Positions 57,302 to 64,000 of a stretch of DNA of 64,000 bases are shown piece after piece. Numbering within the stretch: the first letter of the stretch is position 1; the number at the start of each line of letters is the position of its first letter. The notes beneath the pieces were generated by a model that saw only the letters and a list, made by a program, of their open reading frames with translations, made no database searches and was not told the DNA's origin. The translations under genes and the position numbers were made by a program. This stretch comes from Bacillus sp. WMMC1349 (lineage in GTDB: Bacteria > Bacillota > Bacilli > Bacillales > Bacillaceae). The DNA is taken from the NCBI RefSeq assembly GCF_013155385.1, contig NZ_JABJUQ010000007.1, forward strand, positions 3,628,501-3,692,500, written 5' to 3'.

Positions 57302-58776
57302 CAACACATCTCCTCGCTAAAATCTGGGGTCGGATATCTTGCCGTTACGACTTTCTTGCGTGTATAAAAATCGACACTATCTTTGCCGTTGGCATGCAAT
57401 GTTCCAAAGAATGACGACTTCCAGCCTGAGAATGGAAAGAATGCCATCGGTGCCGGCACACCCAAATTAATGCCAAGCATTCCGGCATCAATATGTTCTC
57501 GGAAATAACGGATAGCATTGCTATTAGAAGTGAACAAACATGCACCATTGGCAAATTCTGATTTGTTGGCAATCTCAACCGCTTCTTTTAAATGTTTCAC
57601 TCGAATGACAGACAACACAGGTGCAAAAATTTCATCTTTCCAGATCGTCATATTTGTTGTGACATTGTCAAAGATCGTCGGACCGATGAAATAACCTTCA
57701 TCAGAAACATGTTGACGACCATCACGAACAAGTCGTGCACCTTCTTCAATGCCTTTTTCAATATAGTGAAGCGTCCGTTTTTTGTTGTCTTCCCGAATCA
57801 CCGGACCGAGGAACACACCGTCATCTAGCCCGTTTCCAACTTTAATGTCATTTGCTTTTTCAAGCAATTGATCCATAAATTGATCAGCAATCCCTTCTTC
57901 AACAGTCACAACAGCACATGCCATACAACGTTCACCAGCAGACCCAAAGGCTGCACTCATAATATTGGTTACCGTGTCATCCAAATTGGCATCATTCAGG
58001 ACAATTGTATGGTTTTTAGCCCCTGTCAGTGATTGGACGCGTTTTAATTGTTCGCTGCCTTTTTGATAGACATACTCCCCGACTGGTTTAGATCCAACAA
58101 ATGAAACCGCTTTAATTTCAGGGTGTTCGAGAATGCCGTTAACCACATCATGAGCGCCATACACCACATTGAATACACCTTTTGGAAGCCCGGCTTTTTC
58201 AAATAGTTCAACAAGCTTTTCTGTCAAAAGCGGCGTACGTTCGGAAGGTTTTAAAATAAATGTATTACCTAAAGCAATTGCCATTGGAAACATCCAACAT
58301 GGAACCATCATTGGAAAATTGAATGGTGTAATACCACCGACGACTCCGATTGGATAGCGATAATTTACCGCTTCAACATCTGTTGCAATCGTTGCCAGTG
58401 AATCGCCCATCATCAATGAGGGTGCTCCTGCGGCAAATTCAACATTTTCAATGCCCCGCCCTACTTCACCCAGAGCTTCTTTTGTGTTTTTTCCGTTCTC
58501 AAGTGTAATCAGGTGGGCAAGCTCCTCTTTATGCTCTGTGAGCAGCTGCTGGTAGTTAAATAGAATTCTAGCCCGTCTTGGAACAGCAATTTTTGACCAT
58601 TTTTCAAATGCTTGTGCTGCTACCATAACCGCCATATTGATATCTGCTTGTGTCGATAAAGGTACTTGGCATAGAACGTCTTTTGTTGCCGGATTGACCA
58701 CATCTTCATAATGATCGGTTTTACTTTCAAGCCATTCACCATTGATATAGTTTTTTAACTTTCTGACTTTTGTCAA
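57301..58776 (-). CDS. iolA: Methylmalonate-semialdehyde dehydrogenase (acylating)
   Basis: Turns malonic semialdehyde, the last intermediate, into acetyl-CoA and CO2. About 491 residues; aldehyde dehydrogenase motifs [24 protein letters not shown] and the catalytic Cys in [12 protein letters not shown] are intact. The start is best set at TTG 58776: AGGAGG lies 9 bases upstream, and the N-terminus ([10 protein letters not shown]) then lines up with B. subtilis IolA (MAEIRKLKNY). An ATG two codons earlier is too close to the site. First gene of the iol operon. Confidence 0.94.
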   Translation of the reverse strand: MTKVRKLKNYINGEWLESKTDHYEDVVNPATKDVLCQVPLSTQADINMAVMVAAQAFEKWSKIAVPRRARILFNYQQLLTEHKEELAHLITLENGKNTKEALGEVGRGIENVEFAAGAPSLMMGDSLATIATDVEAVNYRYPIGVVGGITPFNFPMMVPCWMFPMAIALGNTFILKPSERTPLLTEKLVELFEKAGLPKGVFNVVYGAHDVVNGILEHPEIKAVSFVGSKPVGEYVYQKGSEQLKRVQSLTGAKNHTIVLNDANLDDTVTNIMSAAFGSAGERCMACAVVTVEEGIADQFMDQLLEKANDIKVGNGLDDGVFLGPVIREDNKKRTLHYIEKGIEEGARLVRDGRQHVSDEGYFIGPTIFDNVTTNMTIWKDEIFAPVLSVIRVKHLKEAVEIANKSEFANGACLFTSNSNAIRYFREHIDAGMLGINLGVPAPMAFFPFSGWKSSFFGTLHANGKDSVDFYTRKKVVTARYPTPDFSEEMC

Positions 58777-58902
58777 TTTCATCGCCCTCCTTCAATCAAA
58801 CCAATTTACACAAAAAACATTCACAAATTATTAATTGTTGATTATTTCTTGGTTACATTCTAATTTGATTCCAAACATAAGTCAATCATAAATATTTGTT
58901 TT

Positions 58903-58946
58903 ACCAAAAAGAGAATAACGGTTTTGTTGCAAAACCAAGTGACCAA
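58903..58946. promoter_or_regulatory. Possible IolR operator region (repeated ACCAA)
   Basis: In the 240-bp gap between iolA and iolR, ACCAA occurs at 58903, 58934 and 58942 in A-rich contexts resembling the known IolR element WRAYCAADARD. None is a full match. The gap must hold the divergent promoters. Confidence 0.4.
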
Positions 58947-59020
58947 TGCTATCATTTTTTTAGCAATTATTGATTAACTTTTGGATTTTATTCATAAAGA
59001 CTGAAAAGGAGATATTTCGT

Positions 59021-59776
59021 ATGAAGTTAATGAGGGTAAAGGAGATGGAAGAATATATTTTAGCCAATGGCACTGTTTCTTTAGACAAATTATGCCAAGT
59101 TTTTAATGTCTCTAAAAATACGGTCAGACGTGATATTAACAGACTAGCTGAAAAAGGTGTAATTAAAAAAGTCTATGGCGGTGTAACAGCCATTGAGAAA
59201 ATGCCGTTAATTCCATTTGAAAATCGGACGATTCAAAATAAAGCAGCAAAAATAAAAATTGCCCATTACGCTTCGCGCTTTATTGAAGATGATGATCTCA
59301 TTTTTATCGATTCCGGCACAACGACCCAATCCATTTTAGACATGCTCGATTCAACTAAACAGGTCACTGTTATCACCAACAGTTTAGACATTATTAATAC
59401 TGCTGCGACTCTAGAAAATATCAACTTAATCGTGATCGGCAGCAATTTTAAGAGACAAACAAAGTCGTTTGTTGGCATGGATGACCCCGCTTCTTTGGAT
59501 AAATATAATATTAACAAGGCTTTTATGGCGGCAACCGGCGTTTCTCTTACACACGGTTTAACAAACTCTGATATGCTTGAATATGAAATTAAAAAGAAAA
59601 TTTCTGAAAAAGCAAACGAAGTCTATTTACTTGCCGATCATTCCAAATTTGGAAAATCAACATTGCTGACATATGCACCTTTTAGCAGACTTGATTGTAT
59701 TGTAACGTCAAAACCGCTTGATCAGGACTATGAAAATTACTGTCATGAGCACAATATTAACATCCATCTGGTATAA
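59021..59776 (+). CDS. iolR: Inositol operon repressor IolR
   Basis: This 251-residue DeoR-family repressor has an N-terminal helix-turn-helix (VSLDKLCQVFNVSKNTVRRD) and the sugar-phosphate-sensing domain (IFIDSGTTTQSILDML, TNSLDIINTAATL, YLLADHSKFGKSTLL). It is the divergent regulator of iolABCDEG; the inducer in B. subtilis is DKGP. AAAGGAGAT precedes the ATG. The longer frame upstream has no ribosome site. Confidence 0.96.
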   Translation: MKLMRVKEMEEYILANGTVSLDKLCQVFNVSKNTVRRDINRLAEKGVIKKVYGGVTAIEKMPLIPFENRTIQNKAAKIKIAHYASRFIEDDDLIFIDSGTTTQSILDMLDSTKQVTVITNSLDIINTAATLENINLIVIGSNFKRQTKSFVGMDDPASLDKYNINKAFMAATGVSLTHGLTNSDMLEYEIKKKISEKANEVYLLADHSKFGKSTLLTYAPFSRLDCIVTSKPLDQDYENYCHEHNINIHLV

Positions 59777-59820
59777 TATGTGATTGAAAGGAACACCACT
59801 CATTTCGGGAGGGGAAACCA

Positions 59821-60756
59821 ATGAAGAACGTAAACATGGGAAAATCAGATTTACATGTCTTTCCGATTGGTTTAGGAACAAACGCAGTCGGAGGCCATAA
59901 TCTCTATCCAAATTTGAATGAAGAGACTGGGAAAAATCTTGTTCGTGAAGCCCTTAAACATGGTGTGACATTGTTGGATACCGCCTACATATATGGCATT
60001 GGCCGTTCTGAAGAATTGATCGGGGAAGTTCTCCGTGAATTTAAACGGGAAGATGTCGTGATTGCAACAAAAGCCGCCCACAAAAAAACAGGAGACGGCT
60101 TTGTCTTTGATAACTCCCCCGCTTTTTTAAAGACATCTGTAGATGAGAGTTTGAAACGGCTAAAAACAGATTATATTGATCTATTCTACATTCACTTCCC
60201 AGATGACCATACACCAAAAGATGAAGCAGTTGGAGCCCTTGATGAACTAAAACAAGCAGGAAAAATCAAGGCAATCGGCGTATCCAACTTCACCATTGAA
60301 CAGTTAAAAGAAGCGAATCAGGACGGCTTGGTGGATGTCTTACAAAGCGAATATCATTTATTAAGCAGGGAAGCAGAACAGACATATTTCCCATATACAC
60401 AGGAGCATAACATCTCATTCGTTCCTTATTTTCCACTCGCTTCAGGATTGTTAGCTGGAAAATATAATGAAAACACAACATTCCCTGAAGGCGATCTTCG
60501 CAGAGAAATGGAACAATTCCAAGGGAGCCGCTTTCAAGAAAACCTTAAAAAAGTCCAGCAACTCACACCGATAGCAGAAAAGCACAATGTCGAGATCGCC
60601 CACATTGTCCTCGCTTGGTACCTTGCACGACCTGAAATTGATATGGTGATTCCTGGAGCAAAACATGCGGCACAGTTAAAAGACAATCTTAAAGCAGCTG
60701 AAATTCAACTTTCTCAAGCAGACATTGCGTTTATCGACCAATTGTTTGCGAACTGA
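59821..60756 (+). CDS. iolS: Aldo/keto reductase IolS
   Basis: This 311-residue AKR11-type reductase has the catalytic tetrad in order: [11 protein letters not shown] (Asp, Tyr), [12 protein letters not shown] (Lys) and [12 protein letters not shown] (His). It has the phosphate-binding C-terminal [13 protein letters not shown]. Cotranscribed with iolR in B. subtilis; its real substrate is not settled. GGGAGGGG lies before the ATG. Confidence 0.94.
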   Translation: MKNVNMGKSDLHVFPIGLGTNAVGGHNLYPNLNEETGKNLVREALKHGVTLLDTAYIYGIGRSEELIGEVLREFKREDVVIATKAAHKKTGDGFVFDNSPAFLKTSVDESLKRLKTDYIDLFYIHFPDDHTPKDEAVGALDELKQAGKIKAIGVSNFTIEQLKEANQDGLVDVLQSEYHLLSREAEQTYFPYTQEHNISFVPYFPLASGLLAGKYNENTTFPEGDLRREMEQFQGSRFQENLKKVQQLTPIAEKHNVEIAHIVLAWYLARPEIDMVIPGAKHAAQLKDNLKAAEIQLSQADIAFIDQLFAN

Positions 60757-60765
60757 AGAATTGGG

Positions 60766-60808
60766 GCGTCCAATCAGTCATTTTTTGACGATTGGACGCT
60801 TTTTTTTA
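60766..60808 (+). terminator. Terminator of iolRS
   Basis: GCGTCCAAT / ATTGGACGC with an inner GTCA / TGAC extension, then eight T residues. Its core is shared with the terminator at 3181. Confidence 0.9.
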
Positions 60809-61307
60809 TAATCTGATCATACCCCGACACTGTCTGCCGTTTTCAAAGGTTTTTTCTGTGTTTCAGATCAAGTTAGAATTTCCAGTGTCCGCTTGACTTG
60901 GCGACTTGAATCCCATGCTTAACTAACGACAAGATCGACTAACTCGACAGTTTTGAGTCTTGTCGAGACTCCAATTATTCCCTAATGACAAATTTTACAT
61001 ATTTTTCTACATTTGTAGGATCGGTCTTTCTTCTCGATGAAATTTTCAAATATTCTCCTTTTAAATGAGCTAAACATATAGAAAATCTCAATTACAAAAA
61101 ATAATATTTGGAAATACTTTAAGTCCATAATGATAATCGCCGAAAATAAGAGAAAGGCTGCAAACGGCTTAGAAAACAGAAAAAACCCATGCTAGACTGG
61201 TGGTATTTTTCTGCAATTGTAGCGGAATCTAACTTATTGCTTGGCTCCCTATTTTATTCATGCTAATATCATGCCGTTGGTCAGACAATTTAATCTCTAT
61301 AGAAGGG
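60809..61307. other. Gene-free stretch with one long inverted repeat
   Basis: No plausible gene was seen. CGACAAGA (60927-60934) and TCTTGTCG (60958-60965) pair around a 23-base loop that itself contains TCGACTAACTCGA, so a more complex fold is possible. Confidence 0.45.
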
Positions 61308-61316
61308 TGCTATAAT
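61308..61316 (+). promoter_or_regulatory. Extended -10 promoter of the two-component operon
   Basis: TGCTATAAT is an extended -10 element 70 bp upstream of the regulator gene. No good -35 is present, which an extended -10 can tolerate. Confidence 0.5.
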
Positions 61317-61385
61317 AAATTTATATTTGCACACCTGAGAGATTTCCCGATAATTCTAAGCTTAAATTAGAAATGAGTGATTTTT

Positions 61386-62087
61386 ATGGATAAAACGAAA
61401 ATACTTATTATTGAAGATGATGAACCAATTGCAGATTTGCTTTCATATGGACTTACAGCGGAAGGTTTTCAAACATGCATTGCCAATAGTGGGGCTCTAG
61501 GAATGCGTCAATTAGATCAATTCAAACCTGATCTTCTACTGCTTGATTGGATGTTACCAGATTGTAGCGGACTGGATATTTGTAAAAAGGTAACCGAGAC
61601 CTATAATATTCCTATCCTTATGATCACCGCAAAATCAGATATTGCAGATAAAGTACTTGGCTTGGAATTCGGGGCAGATGATTATATTACAAAGCCATTT
61701 GACTTGCGTGAAGTTGTCGCTAGAATTCGTACGATCATCCGGCGTCTGGAACAATCTCATCATTTGAACGACAGAGAAACCTCAAAAAAGAATGATATTC
61801 GATTTAAAAATATTGTAATTATTCCAGATGAAAGACTAGTAAAAAAAGCTGGTGTGCCTGTCGAATTGACTCCTAAAGAATTTGATTTGCTGATGACTTT
61901 GTTTAACCATCGGGGAAAAATTTTTACTCGCTCAGAGCTTTTAGAATTCATCTGGGGCTACGATTTTTTAGGCGATACACGTACGGTAGATACTCATATT
62001 CAAAGACTTCGGAAAAAGCTTGATGCAAGTGATTTGATTATAACAGTGTTTGGAGTCGGATATAAATTTGTAAAGCAGGAGGAGTAG
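61386..62087 (+). CDS. OmpR-family response regulator
   Basis: This 233-residue regulator has the acidic pocket IIEDDEPIADLL, phospho-acceptor Asp in LLLLDWMLPDCSG, ITAKS and KPFDLRE, then a winged helix (VELTPKEFDLLMTL, TRTVDTHIQRLRKKLD). The ATG at 61386 follows GAGTGAT; a GTG three codons earlier is within the site. The kinase starts 4 bp after it. Regulon unknown. Confidence 0.88.
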   Translation: MDKTKILIIEDDEPIADLLSYGLTAEGFQTCIANSGALGMRQLDQFKPDLLLLDWMLPDCSGLDICKKVTETYNIPILMITAKSDIADKVLGLEFGADDYITKPFDLREVVARIRTIIRRLEQSHHLNDRETSKKNDIRFKNIVIIPDERLVKKAGVPVELTPKEFDLLMTLFNHRGKIFTRSELLEFIWGYDFLGDTRTVDTHIQRLRKKLDASDLIITVFGVGYKFVKQEE

Positions 62088-62090
62088 AGA

Positions 62091-63542
62091 ATGTTACGAA
62101 CCATCAAAAGTAAATTTATTATTGGCTTTTTTCTCATTTTTTCTCTCTCTTTCCTTGTACTCAATCAAACCGTAAAAAAAATGATTTTATCTAGTAATCA
62201 AGAAATCGTCACCTCGGATTTAATTGAACTGAAAAAAAATAGTATTGTGTATATCAACCAAGCATTTTTAGTCAATCATTATAAAAACAATAAGCTTTAT
62301 TTTGGCGACATGGCAGATGATATGGTGAACCATTTAAGTCATTCCACAGAAAGCACTGTTGGTGTTTATACTGTAGATGGCAAATTGTTGTCTTCTTCTG
62401 CTAAGAGAGTGTTCGATGAGAAGCGTGATGATGATCTTAAAAAGGCGATCAACGGCAAGACTGCCTATCATATTACCTACGATCGAAACAAGGCAGAGGT
62501 TTTTTTCTCTTATCCAGTCATTATTGAAGGGAAAAAAGTAGGCATATTACGCTTTTCAAAAGATTTTAGCCTACTTTATAACCAAAGTGTAGGGATTTTG
62601 GATATTATGTTTTATATCGCCCTTGCCATATTTGCGGCGGCATTCCTTTTCTCCTATATCCTCTCTAGACACATCACGATTCCACTCGTCAAGCTAACAG
62701 AGGCATCCTCAGAAGTCAAAAAAGGCAAGTTAGATGTGGAAATTAACTTCCGGAGAAAAGATGAAATTGGTCAGCTCGCTACTAATTTTAATGATATGAT
62801 CACCAGAATTAGAGAGCAAATTTCAACTATTGAAAGAGATCGGGATCGGTTAAAAGAATTGAACGAACAGGAGAAACGCTTCTTTGACAATATTACCCAT
62901 GAACTTAAAACACCTCTAACATCTATTCAAGGATATGCCGAAATCATTAAAGAAAAAGGGGAATCAGATCAAAACTTTTTTAATAAAGGAATGAATCATA
63001 TTGTTGAAGAAAGTCAACGTCTTCACAACTTGGTGATAAAACTCCTTGAAGCATCCCGAGAAACTTCTAGGAATGATCAATTCGTTAAGGTTAACTCAGG
63101 AGAAATTTTAAGAGATGTGTGTGAATCTATGAAGTTTCGGGCAGAACGGTATAAGAAAATGATCACCTTTGAAATTGATGAAAACCTATATGTGTATGGT
63201 CAGGTCAATAGGCTGCGTCAACTTTTTATTAATCTGCTAGACAACGCCATCAAATACAGCTTAGCTAATTCAGAAATAACCGTTACTGCTAAGATCGTTG
63301 GAGAAAAAGTTATGTTTATGTTCAAAAATCCAAGTGCTTCATTTGAAAATAACCAGTATTCCAAAATGCTTCAGCCTTTTTATTCAGTAAACCAAAAAAT
63401 TATGGAAGAGGGAAGTGTGGGTTTGGGATTAAGCATTGTTAAAACAATCGTTGATGAACACGGGGGTTTCATCAAAATGTTCAATAAGGAGCAACATACA
63501 ATGGTTATTGTGGAAATCAATCATATGAAGGTAGAGAAATGA
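62091..63542 (+). CDS. Sensor histidine kinase with extracellular domain
   Basis: This 483-residue kinase has a membrane segment at residues 8-27, an extracellular sensor of about 135 residues, a second segment (IMFYIALAIFAAAFLFSYIL, about 168-187) and a HAMP domain. The kinase core follows: H-box FFDNITHELKTPLTSIQGYA, N-box LFINLLDNAIKYS, G-box SVGLGLSIVKTIVDEHGG. AGGAGGAG precedes the ATG. The next gene overlaps its stop, so the signal probably concerns that exported protein. Confidence 0.88.
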   Translation: MLRTIKSKFIIGFFLIFSLSFLVLNQTVKKMILSSNQEIVTSDLIELKKNSIVYINQAFLVNHYKNNKLYFGDMADDMVNHLSHSTESTVGVYTVDGKLLSSSAKRVFDEKRDDDLKKAINGKTAYHITYDRNKAEVFFSYPVIIEGKKVGILRFSKDFSLLYNQSVGILDIMFYIALAIFAAAFLFSYILSRHITIPLVKLTEASSEVKKGKLDVEINFRRKDEIGQLATNFNDMITRIREQISTIERDRDRLKELNEQEKRFFDNITHELKTPLTSIQGYAEIIKEKGESDQNFFNKGMNHIVEESQRLHNLVIKLLEASRETSRNDQFVKVNSGEILRDVCESMKFRAERYKKMITFEIDENLYVYGQVNRLRQLFINLLDNAIKYSLANSEITVTAKIVGEKVMFMFKNPSASFENNQYSKMLQPFYSVNQKIMEEGSVGLGLSIVKTIVDEHGGFIKMFNKEQHTMVIVEINHMKVEK

Positions 63543-64000
63543 TGATGAAAAAAAAACAGTTTATCATCTGGTCAGTGGTACTATTGTGTCTCGTCATTTT
63601 TGTATTCAGTCATAATGTGGGAAAGAGATCGGAAACCATTATCATACCAAGTAATGAGGAAAACCATATTGAAGATCAGAAGATCCACCCCTTTCAAGTA
63701 AAGACTATATATCGTCTACCCAAAGTAGATCAGTTGTTTGGCTGGTCTTCATCGAACTCAATTATCGGTTATTTTATGCAAAAAGAAACTTCTGGACGTA
63801 GTAATCAACTTCAGCAGCTTTCTTACCCGTATGAAAAACCTAAAATACTAGAAAAGATTGAAAGCAACAGTAACAAACTAAAGCTGTCACCAGATGGAAA
63901 AAGTATCATCGAACAAAATAGTACATCATTGAAACTGATTTCGTTGACGAACGAAAAAAAAATAGAAATCGCTAATTCCTCCAACCAGCAATACTTTGGA
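63542..64000 (+). CDS. Exported protein of the two-component operon, N-terminal part (cut by window edge)
   Basis: The ATG overlaps the kinase stop (TGATG), with AAGGTAGAG upstream. The first 153 residues are visible. A signal/anchor segment (FIIWSVVLLCLVIFVFS) has no lipobox. The segments WSSSNSIIGYFMQKE, LKLSPDGKSIIEQNS and LKLISLTNEKKIEI look like strands of a WD40/TolB-like propeller (the SPDGK motif is typical). Probably a cell-surface protein linked to the sensor kinase. Confidence 0.75.
   Translation, partial: MMKKKQFIIWSVVLLCLVIFVFSHNVGKRSETIIIPSNEENHIEDQKIHPFQVKTIYRLPKVDQLFGWSSSNSIIGYFMQKETSGRSNQLQQLSYPYEKPKILEKIESNSNKLKLSPDGKSIIEQNSTSLKLISLTNEKKIEIANSSNQQYFG

Overview
The window looks like chromosome from the Bacillus licheniformis group (B. 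licheniformis, B. paralicheniformis or a close relative). Most core genes read as near relatives of B. subtilis genes (yfnI, yfjABCD, pepT, yxjG, yxeI, abnB, deoR-dra-nupC-pdp, bceRSAB, iolABCDEG, iolRS). It also carries two traits I remember as licheniformis-type and absent from B. subtilis 168: a complete arginine deiminase cluster (argR-arcABDC-arcR) and a glyoxylate shunt (aceB-aceA). No rRNA, tRNA, CRISPR array or intact insertion sequence was seen. The species call is from memory, not from a search.

Layout. 0-6.2 kb: a cut gene, an LtaS-type synthase with a SigM-like promoter, a DUF4352 lipoprotein, and a WXG100 (type VII secretion-like) operon yfjABCD. 6.5-12.8 kb: arginine deiminase pathway, whose promoter region stacks an ARG-box-like site, a perfect ArcR (Crp/Fnr) palindrome and a perfect cre within about 70 bp. 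13.3-15.6 kb: a response regulator whose sensor kinase has decayed, with a small membrane-peptide ORF and a dispersed repeat inside the wreck. 15.6-21.1 kb: ECF sigma/anti-sigma pair, pepT, a DUF4163/DUF3298-like protein, and a SAM riboswitch with the yxjG-type methionine synthase. 21.2-28.4 kb: a tandem family of five anchored or lipidated paralogues plus several decayed copies, with a toxin-like coding remnant at its upstream end. 28.7-33.6 kb: MOSC protein, LysR regulator, aceA, aceB and a YhfH zinc-ribbon protein. 33.7-36.4 kb: a graveyard of transposase, RHS-toxin and immunity-like remnants.

36.8-39.3 kb is the most unusual part: a 25-codon peptide gene with an excellent ribosome binding site, an intercistronic hairpin, an E1/ThiF-like adenylating enzyme with an extra N-terminal domain that could bind peptide, and an MFS exporter starting on the next base. 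This matches the minimal layout of pantocin- or microcin C-like RiPP (peptide natural product) clusters. 39.3-64 kb returns to core functions: penicillin V acylase-like yxeI, arabinanase abnB, deoxyribonucleoside catabolism, the bacitracin detoxification module bceRSAB with its BceR box, a shortened myo-inositol operon (no iolF, H, I or J downstream of iolG) with iolR and iolS divergent, and a second two-component system leading into a gene cut by the right edge.

Three accessory genes (near 25.29, 34.52 and 36.18 kb) are each broken by one missing base in an A-tract, while no core gene in the window is broken. This could be real decay, slippage-based expression, or homopolymer sequencing error.
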